Notes under the pieces: model-generated | What the model saw: the letters and a program-made list of their open reading frames with translations, nothing else | What the model was told of the DNA's origin: nothing | The model's database searches: none | Translations under genes and position numbers: made by a program | Part shown: one piece after another, positions 24,330 through 36,800 of the stretch | How positions within the stretch are numbered: the stretch's first letter is position 1 | Layout: each line of letters opens with the position of its first letter | Assembly (NCBI GenBank): GCA_025642065.1 | Contig: JAODUP010000419.1 | Span: 250,001-314,000 of the forward strand | Reading direction: 5' to 3' | Origin: Paralvinella palmiformis | Taxonomy: Eukaryota > Annelida > Polychaeta > Terebellida > Alvinellidae | DNA: 64,000 nt

Positions 24330-25650
24330 AATAATACTATAATAAGAGTATTTTATATAGCGCCTTATTCAAATTTAATTGCTCTAAGGTGCTTTACATT
24401 TAAAACAGAATTAAAACATATTCTAAGCTCATATGGGTCAAATACATTTTATACATAATAGACTGGTTTAAAATTATAAATATGCCAATTTAAATAACCT
24501 TACAAAATATATCTTTACTTGCTGTGAGTTTAATGTGGTTTGGCAACTCGTTCCACAGCCTGGGAGCTGATGCTTGGAAGGATTTCTCTCCGTACATTGC
24601 AGTATGGCTTTTTTGAACCCTCAAAAGTGAATAGGATTCAGATCAGTGCATTCTCACTGGTATATATTTTTTTATCAGATCACTTAGATACAGTGGTGCT
24701 TTTCCACTCAATACATTGGATGTATGAAACAGGATCTTGTAACGTGATTTGAAACATACAGGAAGCCAGTGCAGCTCGAACAAAAGTGGTGTTATATGTT
24801 CCCTTTTTGAGTGTGTGTCACCAGACGTGCAGCACAGTTGTGCACTTGCTATAGGTGGTTTGTCAGAGATAGGGGGAAGTTATTTAACAATGTATTGCCA
24901 TAGTCCAGTCGGGATATAATAAGGGCTTGGACTAAAGTTTCATCATTTATGTACTTACGAATAAGTCCTATATTTCTTATTTGATAATAACAAGATTTAC
25001 ATATATAATTAAACTGCTTCTCCATTCCTAGTGTATAATCTAATATAAGCCCTAGATTTCTTACAGACATGGAAGAATTTATATAAGTTTTTTATAACTG
25101 GATCCTACCTTAAAGCGATGATTCTCAGTTTTTTTTACATGTTGAGAAAACAATTAATTCTGTCTTGTCCTTATTCAATTTCAGCATGTTGTTGTTCATC
25201 CAAGTACTTATGTCTGCAATACAAGCTTCAAATGAAGATGAAATGATTTGGTATATATATACAGTAATTCATTGGTTCTAAAACATATCCTAGTGGTACA
25301 CCAAAAAGAAGACCTACATCTAGTGATGTTTTATCCATCACTGAAACACACTGAGTTCTGTCGGTGAGGTATGACTTTACCCAAGTTAAAGCCTTTTCCT
25401 TAATTCCAAAGAAGAATTGGATGATCAATTACGTTGAAGGCTGCAGATAAATCAAAAATAATTAATGCAGTCATGAATCTTTCATTAAGAGCTTCAGCAA
25501 TGTCACTGTGCACTTTCAAGAGAACAGTTTCTGTTGAATGACCTCTACAATAAGCAGACTGATAAATGTCATTGAGATCATTGTGCTCTAAGCGTTCTTC
25601 TATATGCCTTGCTACTACTTTTTCAGGATAAATTGATCAATTTCATCATG
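24330..25650 (-). mobile_element. LINE family A copy 3
   Basis: Minus-strand LINE with recognisable C-terminal reverse transcriptase text at 24849-25070 (SVRNLGLILDY, CYYQIRNIGLIRKYINDETL, LIISRLDYGNTLL) and a palm fragment at 25228-25428 (VKSYLTDRTQCVSV, GVPLGYVLEP). The 3' end abuts an AATAAT run at 24327-24345. Interrupted frames; 5'-truncated at about 25650, close to where copy 1 also stops. Confidence 0.85.
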
Positions 25651-26756
25651 ATCATAGTGAATTTGATAGGTTTTAGACATTTTATAGGTAAACAGGTCAG
25701 CTCATATCCATAGGCATCAAGAAGCCGTTTTTATCTATTTATTACATACAGTTTATAGAAAGACATTGTTTATGTCTATATTTATAACATAGCTATACAG
25801 AATAAAAAAATTATATATTCCATTTAAATTATTTTAATAGGCCCACTGCAAGTTATGGATACTTACTCAACAGTTCCATACAGTAAAAGATATTTAATCA
25901 GTTCAAATCAATCAAGTAACAAGAAAAGACCACTGTCAGATTATTTTGAGATAACTCAGTATCATCAAAAAGAAACTTTTAAATACTAAACAAAACAAAT
26001 ATAACACAAATGGCATATTTTAGCTCTCCTTAGAGTGTTCAATTAGATCATGCCCAGTCTTTTATTTTTATTCAGCAAACACTGGTCTGTTTTGTTTGGA
26101 ATCATAGTTTGAAAATGGCATTTATCTTTTCAATCACAGCATGTTTGTTGAAATGGTTTCGCCATAACAATGGCAGTTGCTGGCTCATTATTGCTATTAA
26201 TCCACCCTAACAAACTCTAATCAACAGACCTTTAAATCATTAAAAACAAGAGACTAGAATCCATTTAGTGATTATCCAGGCAGACTAAACAACTATTTTT
26301 TAAATACCATTAATCTTGGACACATATGTATCTATGCCAAAGGAAAAAAATACAATTGAAAATAGGCAAGATATGGCAAATCATCCAGACTGCAAAATAA
26401 AACATTCGTTTTATTATGTGTATAATGATATGTAGGTCTACATATGTCCTGAGAGCTTACGAAGGAGTGTTGAATTAATCAATGAGAGACATGGAAAAAC
26501 CATAAATTAAGATAAATATGATGAGAATCTATCAATAACTTCCACTTGTTTGATTGCTATTTGAGGCATCTATTTGCAACTAATTTGTCCAGAACTTCAA
26601 TAAATCAGAGCTAATGTCTAGTTACTGAAACTGTAACTTGAACTAATAACGTCATCTATGGTTAGGTTTTCTATTAAGTCATACACTCATATTTAATGAT
26701 ATAATTATTTCAAGATGGGAATGGTTCATATGTTAAAAAATATTATATCCCCCTTT
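25651..26756. other. Intergenic stretch, nothing recognised
   Basis: AT-rich DNA with no coding similarity, no notable microsatellite and no match to other repeats in the window. Confidence 0.45.
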
Positions 26757-26908
26757 TAGTGATGATGATTGGTGTTTTACAAAGGTAATGAAGCGAAGTT
26801 AAAAATGAATTACTCTTCAGATATGCCCACACCAAGATTCGAACTCAGGTGGTAGTGATCTGTGGTCCAACCTGCTACCAACTAGACCATGGAGGTGGCC
26901 TCCTCTTT
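26757..26908 (-). mobile_element. tRNA-derived SINE, family 1 copy 3
   Basis: Reverse copy: on the minus strand it reads GAGGCCACCTCCATGGTCTA, GAGTTCGAATCTTGGTGTGG, then the GATGAT tail. Shorter than the other copies because part of the body is deleted. Confidence 0.8.
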
Positions 26909-27174
26909 AACTGATGCTAAATAGCCTATGTATTATATATATGTATATGTATAACAATAAGTATGCCTTTTCTTATGGCAAATCAAGGCAACTTTTAGCA
27001 AAGAAATGAAGGAAGCCAGTGTAATCAATCACTAATCCATTGTGATTATGGAATTGGTGGGCAATTCCAATTCCAGAATTGCTTATTTAAAAAAATGAAA
27101 TTGGAATTGATCAATTTAAAATTGAAGTTTGCTGCCAAAACAAATTAAATACACAAATTTTAACATTAAAATTT

Positions 27175-27950
27175 TTAATTCAGAAATATATGACAAAATG
27201 GAATTGACCCCATATCTTTTAGGTGCACTACAATGTTAAATTCAATAGTCCAAGTCTGGATGTCCTTTGAGCATTCTGTAACCAACTTTGCTGTCTTGGC
27301 CAAACTAAGTCGGTTTCTGCTGCATATAAGTCTAAAAGTTGAAAACACTCTCAATTGAAGCAGAAGAAGCACAAGCAGAATGCAACTGTATCATGGTGTC
27401 AACTAACTGTTCTGAAAATTTTTACTTCTGCAGTCCTTTCCACCATGTCAGAGGTGGCACTTCAATTGTTTTAAAGAGTCCAGGCAATGCTGCAGCCTCG
27501 GCATCAAAAGCAATAACAGCCTCAAAATATGATGGATCCTTCTCTATCAACCACTCTAGATCTGACTCTCCTTGTTTTGTTGATAGTCCATGTCCTCTGT
27601 ATCCAGGATGCAACTTGTATGCAACCATGTGGCATGGCTTGATACCCTTTGTGAAACGAAGCTAAATTTGATCTTTGTGAGGTCATCTTGCAAATCCATG
27701 AATATCTTGCTTGCATCAGAAATACCTGTTGTGTCACTCTGTGCCTTGTCAATGGCCACTGCTATGGGTTTCAGTTGATCCACTAAATCCTGGGCTTGAC
27801 AGAAGAGATTGTAATCCATGACTTTGCAAATTATGGTGGCATCGAAGTCAGCTTCATGATCTTGTATTATCTGAATGTAGTGAGGTCTGTCGGGCAGGAA
27901 TAATTCCAGACAGATCAATTGACTTTTCCAGCTTGTGCCTGAGGTAATTA
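27175..27950 (-). pseudogene. hAT-like transposase pseudogene, family Z copy 2
   Basis: Minus-strand C-terminal half of a BED/hAT transposase in three frames: 27918-27556 (DATIICKVMDYNLFCQAQDL, VDQLKPIAVAIDKAQSD), 27628-27422 (KLHPGYRGHGLSTKQGESDL, EWLIEKDP, PPLTWWKGL), 27372-27175 (RVFSTFRLICSRNRLSLAKT, AKLVTEC). The HP..RG.GL, WW and RNRL..KAAKLV motifs are typical of the hAT C-terminal region. At least two frameshifts. Confidence 0.82.
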
Positions 27951-28166
27951 TAGAACAATTAATGAAATAAGTAAGTAATAGCCAATTTTTCTACTGGACT
28001 ATTTCTGCCATTTCTGCCCAAATGATGGCTGAAACCCAGGGTTGACCAAAAGTTGGCTAATATGAGTATTAGCAGGGTTGGTGGATTTTACTGGTTTTAA
28101 CTGGCTCATCATCGATTGTTCATATTTTTTTACTAGATTGTTGACCCACAGCTATATACTTATATG

Positions 28167-28200
<34 letters not shown>
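28167..28200. repeat. (TA)n microsatellite
   Basis: About 17 TA units inside the short hAT-derived element. Confidence 0.93.
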
Positions 28201-28206
<6 letters not shown>

Positions 28207-28430
28207 GACCATGTACATGTGACAATGGGTTCACTTAATAATCCATCTCTAGTTGTTTTTGGATTCTAATTGCACTGTAGCTATTTAAATTTAGGTGCCA
28301 TGCGATAGTCATAATTATGGTGTATATCTGTGGCTGACAGTGTACATGAACTGATGCAGTGAAAATCGCTTTGCTTAATCCTTCATCTCTAGTTGTTTTT
28401 GGTGTTTCTAACTGCACTGTAGCAAGATTT
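28201..28430. repeat. Imperfect tandem duplication, about 130 bp unit
   Basis: GTG(A/G)CTGAC..TGTACATG, then CATCTCTAGTTGTTTTTGG and CTAACTGCACTGTAGC or its variant, appear twice in order about 125-130 bp apart. Confidence 0.8.
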
Positions 28431-28587
28431 CTGCAAATCTTTCACATGAAATTATAGTTACACATGGATACACATGGTTAGCATCATGAGAGGCTTTAAT
28501 ACAGCCAAAGGGGATTTTGTAGCACCTTAGAATTCGTTTAACCAAAAATAAGCACAATAAAAGTTTAAATTGAATTGGTTATGTGTG

Positions 28588-28750
28588 GATAGGTGTGGTA
28601 CAATCAATACTGGATTGTGTAAAATTGTCTGCCAACTTTATGGCTCAGCAGCTATTGAACATGTGTTCTCAAACTTTGGTGTTATACAGACCAAATTGAG
28701 AAATAGACTTGGACTATCTAAAAGAGCTAAATTAGTAACATGCTATTGAT
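28588..28750 (+). pseudogene. hAT transposase C-terminal dimerisation fragment
   Basis: Open frame reading GSAAIEHVFSNFGVIQTKLR then NRLGLSKRAKLVTCY and stop. Matches the C-terminal hAT dimerisation motif and the family-Z peptide at 27175-27372 in the opposite orientation. The rest of the transposase is missing. Confidence 0.83.
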
Positions 28751-28984
28751 TTCTGAGAGGCAAAGATGAAATTGACTAGTGAGATTTTAATGAGATATAT
28801 ATAAAAGTGTTCTCTTCTTGTTATCCAAAACCTTATAATCAATCAATCAATCAAATTTTCAATCAGCCAGCATTAGCCACTTGGATAATAAAAGCCTGGC
28901 CGACTAAAGCTGGTTAAAACCACCGGCTTTAACTGGGAGCAGTTGAAACTGACCAACCCTGCTGAAATCTATTTCTGTCCTGCT

Positions 28985-29475
28985 GGCAGCAACTGCCAAG
29001 TGGCAGAAACTGCAAACCCAGCTTGGAAAAAATACACAGGCGAGATACCAAGGTTGTACCTGGGATTAGAAATCTCCCATATGAAGAAAGATAGAGAAGT
29101 TTCAAGCTCCCAAGTCTGGTGTACAGAAGAAGAGGAGATATGATCCAAGTTTATAAGACAATCCATGGCCTTGAAGACATTCCTGAAAACTCATTACTCA
29201 AATTAGCCGGCGAGGGAATCACAATAAAAAGTTACAGAATCCAAGACACAGGACAGCAATCAACACTCCTTTAGTTTAAGTCATAGAAAATTGGAACTGA
29301 CTCCACAAAAGAGTTGTGAATGCACGAAGTGACTAAACTTAACACGTTAAAAACAGACTTAGTCTTAGACTAGATCGGGACTGGGCTGTAAGTGTAATTA
29401 CATTTAGAGTATGACCACCGAGATCTGATATTAGCTAGTTAAGTTAGGGAGCTATAAATCCTAAAAATAACATAA
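28985..29475 (+). mobile_element. LINE 3' fragment (Jockey/RTE-like C-terminus)
   Basis: Plus-strand translation across frames gives ARYQ/RDTKVVPGIRNLPYEERL, RSFKLPSLVYRRRGDMIQVY, KTIHGLEDIPENSLLKLAGE, then a broken VVN..VTKLNTLK segment. The order matches the common LINE motif LPYEERLRALNLPSLEYRRL. It adjoins the short hAT-derived element and is truncated at its 5' side. Confidence 0.78.
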
Positions 29476-31840
29476 ATTAAGTAAAACAATCACGAAGGGC
29501 TGTAAAGGAAATATATTTTCTACAAGGTGTTTTAATTATTCGTGTCAATCACTCAATATCACTATCTGACTATGAATACGACTACGAGTACGACTAGTAA
29601 TTATCAGTATTACACTTCTTCACAGACACAGTCACACATTGATTGACTGAGCGAGTGAAATGACATGTTCCTAATTCGATGGTAATTTCTGTAATGCACG
29701 AATTCCCTTAAAAAGGTTGTCTGTTGCACAAAGCGATTAATACTATAGTGATATGCTACTTGTTACCCACATACTCCAATCAAGCCTTTACCCAAATCGT
29801 GATCATCCACATTTCGTGTTGACGTTTGGGTTAGCCTAATCATGATCATGTGACATGCTATTAAGCACAAAAAGTCATTGTTTACTATAGCATTAATGGT
29901 GACCGGGTAGTAGCTTTAGAAAAAAAGAAATTGATAAGCTGTTCAAACCACTGCAGGCGTGTTTTAGCACCAAACAGTTAATGTATAAACAATACGGATA
30001 TATACGCTGAAAACTGAATCATGAAGACACTAGTATGTACGTCACACTTACTGACTTAGGTCTCGGTGCCTCATGTAAAAGTCAGTCATAGATCTACAAT
30101 ACAAGGCTGTAATGTGTACGTCGCGAGGTCATCTCTTAATAATAATACTACAAAATATTTAATTATACATAATCTAATGCTCTATTTAATATTAGTTATG
30201 AACATTATAAAGAATAAAAACATTTATCTACTGTGCTTCTAAAAATTGTGGTTTATGTTTTTTTTAAGCAAATTGTATTTTAATTTGACCAAATTCCCTT
30301 TTTCAATATTACAATAATCAAAACATTCATTGTCCAACAAAGAAAGGGCAATAGAAATCTATATCTAACTATTTTAAAATATAATAAAATTTCCATTGCT
30401 TTTTTAAATTCTTTTCTAAATAAACACCAAAGACTAAAGTTTTGTTTTATATTCACTTCTGTGGTGCTCTGTGAAATGCAATTTGGTACATTGTTATCTA
30501 AATGTGCAGTATAAAAACACACCCTACCTGTCATCATTTATTCCAGCATTATAAACAGCAGTTATTCAATAAAAATAATCAGCAACCAACATATTATAAA
30601 ATACCACCATACATATTTCTTTCTTTCTTGTAGATCAATTTGTATAGGAAGACAAGCTTCCCCCCCCCAAATACTGTTGTTGTTTTATAATATTAAATAA
30701 TAGGTAAGCATTAAAGACATAGATACTAGTAAACCCAAACTTAAACACAAACTATTCCTTTTTTTCACTTAATTTTTAAAGATGCAACCCTTTCTCATTA
30801 TTCACACACCACACATACATAGTGTATTGCAGACATATGATAATGTCTCACATATGGAGATAATCACACATTATTACATCAATTATTATCTCGGCAAGGT
30901 ATGTATAAAGATATATATATATATAGCATTAACATAAATTATAATGTACCATCATTTTATCCAGACAATAGCCTCGTAACAACAACATGTGATATTGTAA
31001 TAATGTTAGAAAATAAAACAAACACAATAATAAATACATCTCCTAATGTTACACTTCAGTGACACATATTGTGGTCTTATTTTGAAGTGCTGAATATTGA
31101 CCCATACAATTAAGCCATCCTTCTATTTCATATCATTGCTGACAATTGTGGCTTCATAGGAGTCTTTTTTTAGGTTGATTAATGGAGATAATTAGTTTTG
31201 TTCTGCTCTATTTTGTACAAATGTTTACAAGTAGTTGTATGATCTGGGAAGCCTCCAGTGACCTAATTATATAAATTACCTGATAAGATAAACTACATGT
31301 GTGTGATTATTCTACCTTATACTTCAGCTGAACGTCTTACAATATTCCAATCAGAGTAATCTATTAATTACATGTAGGTTTTTCTTACATTAAACAAAAT
31401 TACTTGGGCACTGACATGATGTAGACATGTGACCTTAACTTAGGAAATGAATCATATTATCATTATTATATTTAACTTAACATATAAAAAGATCACTGCA
31501 TGTAAACATATCATACAGAGATCACATTACACCAAATGCCAATTTATTACTTATACCTTATTTATTTTTAATCAGATTATTACCAATCAAAAGAGCAAAT
31601 GATGCCTTTAAATCAGAAAGATAATTAAAGCAGACTTTTTGTATTTCTTTTTATTCCTTGCTCATTTTTTCATTTCACTATTTAGTTGCAAACTTCAGCA
31701 TTCAGAATGGTATATCCTATATTATAGCCAGCTGTGAATTATGCCACAGTTTGATGGTCCTAATATTGACCTTAAAATAGGTGTTATGCTATATCTGAAT
31801 AATCTATCTACTAATGATAACAGAATCAACTAGATATACT
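29476..31840. other. Intergenic region downstream of RIOK3, nothing recognised
   Basis: AT-rich. Short C-run (30661-30668), a short (TA)n tract near 30911. Probably includes the RIOK3 3'UTR at its right edge. No coding similarity on either strand. Confidence 0.5.
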
Positions 31841-32131
31841 TTATTCATCATCACAATCCTGTTGGCAGTCCGGTTCTTCGGCTGTTTCTGTTGTACCCAA
31901 TTTTAGACTAAGACAGATCTTCTCCTCTGTCTCTGGATTCAGTGCCTCCTTCCTCAGCATTGTGTCAGGATCTGAAGCTTCATCCTCGGAACTGGATTCA
32001 TCAAACAAATGCTGTTGTTTCTTGTGCTTATCTTCACGTTCTTTCATTTCTTTCTCAAAGAAATAGTCAAACGGATATGCCTTGCCCTTGTCCATACGCA
32101 ACATTTCTTCAGACTTCTTGTATTCTTCAAT
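31841..32131 (-). CDS. RIOK3: RIOK3 terminal coding exon 11
   Basis: Encodes IEEYKKSEEMLRMDKGKAYP, a Lys/Glu helix, then a Ser/Asp/Glu tail (FDESSSEDEASDPDT) ending QQDCDDE and stop. Acceptor CATTCCAG. The tail is longer and more divergent than in vertebrates. The stop TAA sits inside an AATAAA hexamer (31845-31840). Confidence 0.9.
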   Translation of the reverse strand: MEEYKKSEEMLRMDKGKAYPFDYFFEKEMKEREDKHKKQQHLFDESSSEDEASDPDTMLRKEALNPETEEKICLSLKLGTTETAEEPDCQQDCDDE

Positions 32132-33010
32132 CTGGAATGTACAAAGAATGTTCAAAACACAACAGAGAAAGTTAATTTTAATATAAATGAACTTTCATAT
32201 AATAAATTCTAATATATTATTGTATAACCCAGGTGCTTCTAACTAAATATACATTATAAATAAAGGACTGTTTCTTATATGTATGGGAATTAGAGGAAGA
32301 ATTGAATTTTTTGTCTCAATTTGTTATCTTTTAACTAGTAATTAATTTTGATGATAAACATCTTATCTAGAAACATAAATCTATTTAATCAAAAATGTAT
32401 CATTGCATAAAATAGATATATGTTTGTGAATTGTTCTGATCTTTGTAGAAAATTAATAGGCATGACTTAGTTGTGATTAACTTTTACGTTTAGCTACTGA
32501 AATAAACAATAAACAACAGAACACAATGTCTAGTATAAATTGGAAAATTATGACAACTGCATCTCAGATACATAATATTTAGGGTATCACTGTACAGCAT
32601 CTCTGAATGGCTCTTGTTGCATTGCTATAATTATTATTAGTATTGACATGTTGAGATAAAATAATATCCTATATTTAGTATCATCACATATCTACAGGAT
32701 GAAACAGCTAATTATGTTGATGGAATAAATGTTCACTCTATGTGGTATGATAAAAGCATTGCCCAAATGTCAACAGTAAATTAAATATATGTCATGTGTC
32801 AAACATACTCGACATGTTTGCTTACAGCAGGCAGTCATGATAAGGGATATATGTTATGGGAATATTTGGATTTACACATTTCATATGTAAACATTTGATG
32901 ACCCACAAAAATGCCTAATTAACAAAAGGTTCTAAAAAAGTCAGAAATTAGTGAAATGTAGGCCATTACTATGATATTCACCTGGCTTATGAAAGTGACA
33001 CCCATACAGT

Positions 33011-33058
<48 letters not shown>

Positions 33059-33748
33059 TATATATATATATTCAATTACCACTGAGCAAATGCTAAACAA
33101 ATTCAAAAGAGTTGGACGTGCTAAACATAGTCTTATATACTCTCATGGATGTCAGTTATGTTGGCTCAGACATAGTGTTGCATGAGAAACTGAGATCCTT
33201 ATTTTGAGCCCATTAACTGGTATTTTGTATACTTAATGAAATATTGTGGATTATGTGCCTATTATTGGCATCTAAAAGCAGCATACACTCCAGGGAGTTG
33301 GTAACGATTCTAACTCTACAGGTTTATATTATAGAGGTGGCTAAAGTACAAACAAGTGAGATTACTAGCTGTAAATAAAATGCTAAGATCTTAGAAAAGG
33401 AGCTTGTTGTGAGCTAAAAGTAAATATAAACAATAGACAATTTCCTATCACTAAATGGTAAATAATGACTGTACAAAGCAAATAAAATGATAATATACAA
33501 ATATAGGATGGATCAATTTGATTACTGGCTGAGTTTATAATCACAGAGGCAGGTAGACTAATGAATGACTCCATCCAGATATTTACTAATATTTTCATTA
33601 TAATAGCTAATTTATGTTTTTCAAATTACCTGTGATAAGAATTCTTTTCCTTCACCAACTAAATTCAAACCAGTGATGTCATTAAACAATGCATACTTAT
33701 TCTTTACATCATGTACTCCAGCTGACTTGAAAAACTACAAAGAAAACA

Positions 33749-33812
<64 letters not shown>

Positions 33813-36800
33813 TACATACATATATAATCAGGAAAACAAGATAATTGAATGGTAACAGCCTAATATTAGTATGTATAATAATACAAAAATTATGTTCTAT
33901 AATAAAGTAAAACAAATAAAGATGGTTGAGTAGTAATTTTGTTTACATAATAATAAAATAAACTAGGTAAGATATCTGATGGAAGTTTATCAATCACTTC
34001 AGGTAGCAATTAAGAAAATGAAACAAGCTACAATTACAAAATGTGACCATAATAAGTGGAAGCATAATTGTAACAATGTCTGTTCAGTACACAGTATCAA
34101 ATAAACCATTATAAATCAGAAAAACAAACATCTAACTGCTGTTATCACTAATATACCCCACACCTCTAGTATTCAGGAAATGGCATCACAGAATATAATT
34201 CTAATAATGAGCCAGAGTAATTTGTAAACTAGTATGCAGTCATATGAACCGGGAAATTTCCTCCCCCCTCCCCCATTAAATAAATGGTCGTTAATTGGTG
34301 GTCATATTTGATTCAGTTTGGATTATATCTATTACCGTGCAGTCATTTCTTTTCCATGTTTATCTCAATACATTAATTTGATAAAGTATGTGAAAACTAT
34401 CAGTCAGCAGAGTTTGTCACTCAACAATTTTTATGAATAAATGATAATTAAACAAGTATATAGATTCTCATAAATATTGTCTCACCAAATCACAGGTAAA
34501 TGAACATGGCAACTTACAAATAATCAGTGTAATAAAAGGGCTACAGTTATTCCAAATATATAGGGTAACAAGGTAAGAACAGATAAAGGGACACAAGCAG
34601 GACTTCATTGAGTTAATGATTTCCAGTAGCTGGGTTTACTTCTTCATAAAATATTTCTCAAACAGCCTTATTTATTCATTATGGACAATGATTTGGTAGT
34701 TAATGATGATTCCAACCAGCATATATATAAATGGATGACTTGATTTAGACCAGGTAAATCAGACATAAAAATCCATGTTTCACCAAATCAATCTTTTATC
34801 TGCCAATTTTATTAACTAGCAACTGTGGTGATTGCCATCAAAAGCGAAGCGGGAACATGGTAAATACCATTTACCTCAGATACATTGCTACAGTCTCTGA
34901 GCAAGAATTCCTTGGCATGTGGATGCATTGTGTCCACACCCTGTGCAACATCAATAAAGTAAAGTATATCGTTATGCCACAACATGTTGTATGCACTGAG
35001 GTCAGCATGTACCAGGTTACATTTCTCATACATCTGTCGCATATTCTGCAAACATAAGAAAGAAATATAACAATTATACACACCAGTAATTTCCAATATT
35101 CCTTGTCTAAATTTTGATTAAAAATCAACATAAACCTAGCATTGTAATTAGGATGACTAATATGTAGACAAAATACTTTTCAGCAACAACGTAGAATTTT
35201 GAATCAAAATTATCATATTGCTTATCACCTATCACCTTACACATCTTGTTATATCTAGCCATTGCTTAGGCTGATGACTAATCTCTGTGTGCATCAACCA
35301 GTCATATTTCAGAAACGATGGATATTAAACGACAAACCGAATTTATGTCATTCCATGGAATTAATAAATTATTTGGTTAATGTGCAAAATAAAATATACA
35401 TATCAAATGCCTAACAGATTGGTCATCAGCCTAATCTGATCATTATTGATGAACTTTGCATCGTACCCGGACTATGAGTTTGCCCAACCCCTGTACTAGG
35501 TGTGTCACTGAGCTAGATTCTTTTCAAGGATATAGGTGCTATAGGAGTGAAAGTGACCTATCAAGCAATTCAAACAAATTAACCTATTGGTAAGTGGGAC
35601 TGGTTAAACATAATTATGAGAAGTTATCATCCCATTTTTATACATCAGTGACCAGGAATCAGCTAACTGATACAAGATAATATAATCCTCCTGATTGTGA
35701 ACTTATTCTTTCAAATTATTACTGGTAGCTCTTTGGATATTTCTCTTAACCTTTCTCTTTATTGAACTATAAGAACTTCTATCCAGTGATTAATAAAGGT
35801 TTTCACTCATGGCATACACCACTGGATCAAGGGACTACCATATATATACTCGCATATAAGACACACTTTTGATACCCCAAAATTGCCGCCAAAAGCGAGT
35901 GCATCTTATATGTAGGTCATACTAAAAGGGAAGGTATTATTTGGCATAATTTAGGGACAAATACAATAATATTGTTTTTCAACATTAATAATTAATATAT
36001 GAACAATAAACAAATTATTTAGGTCTATTTTCTTTCGAAGCCAAACTTAATTGTGATAACCGCCATGATCATTTAATCCGATGCTCTAATTAGTGACGTG
36101 ACTACAAAGGAGTAGGTCCAAATCGGCTGCGATACGAAAACGGTCACTCTATGACCAATACGGCCGCCTCCATAAACTATTAGAGGCAGATGTTATTTTT
36201 GGAATGTACATAATTGGTCTATCTAAAATGTGTCATTACTATCGAAATGTTTGAGTATGTGTAATTGAACGGAATGGTAAACGAGGCCATGCAAAGAATC
36301 ACTATAGAAGCCACATCAAAGGAAAATGATTACAACAAACAACACGTTAATTACTTCCAAAGTTGGCACATGGCAACTACTAATAAACTACTTGAAACAG
36401 CATTACAGAAACGAACGAACAGCAGCAGGTAAACCTGAAGCGGCCGTTGTTACCTATCGTCACACAATGGGTGAAAACAGCTTGGGATTAAATCGACCCC
36501 GGCATTATTACCAAATAATTCAAGAAGTGCTCTATCAGCAATGATTTAGATGGCATGGAAGATGAGGTATTGTGGGATGAACAGCACAACAAATCTGACA
36601 TTGACTCCATCGAAGAAGGCGACGAGATGTATAATGACATGATGATACATCAACAGATACAACAGAACTTCAATGAAGATAGTGATGATAAATGTTTTGG
36701 TTTTGAATAAATATTGCTGATTTTAGTATGTATAATACGTGGGTTAGACCCTAGGGGGGGTTTATTGGTGCAAAAAGCAGGTGTGTCTTATACGTGTGTA

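Larger units (their letters stand above)
28073..28961. mobile_element. Short hAT-derived element with inverted ends
   Basis: Starts CAGGGTTGGTGGATTTTACT and ends with the inverse (..AGTTGAAACTGACCAACCCTG), so CAGGGTTGGT is perfect at both ends with similarity further in. It contains the plus-strand hAT C-terminal fragment at 28588-28750 and an internal tandem duplication. Flanking 8-bp duplications do not match, so insertion is old or the ends are misplaced. Confidence 0.72.

Noticed and set aside
31942..32212. Plus-strand ORFs opposite RIOK3 exon 11
   Set aside because: Shadows of the coding exon on the other strand with no motif of their own.
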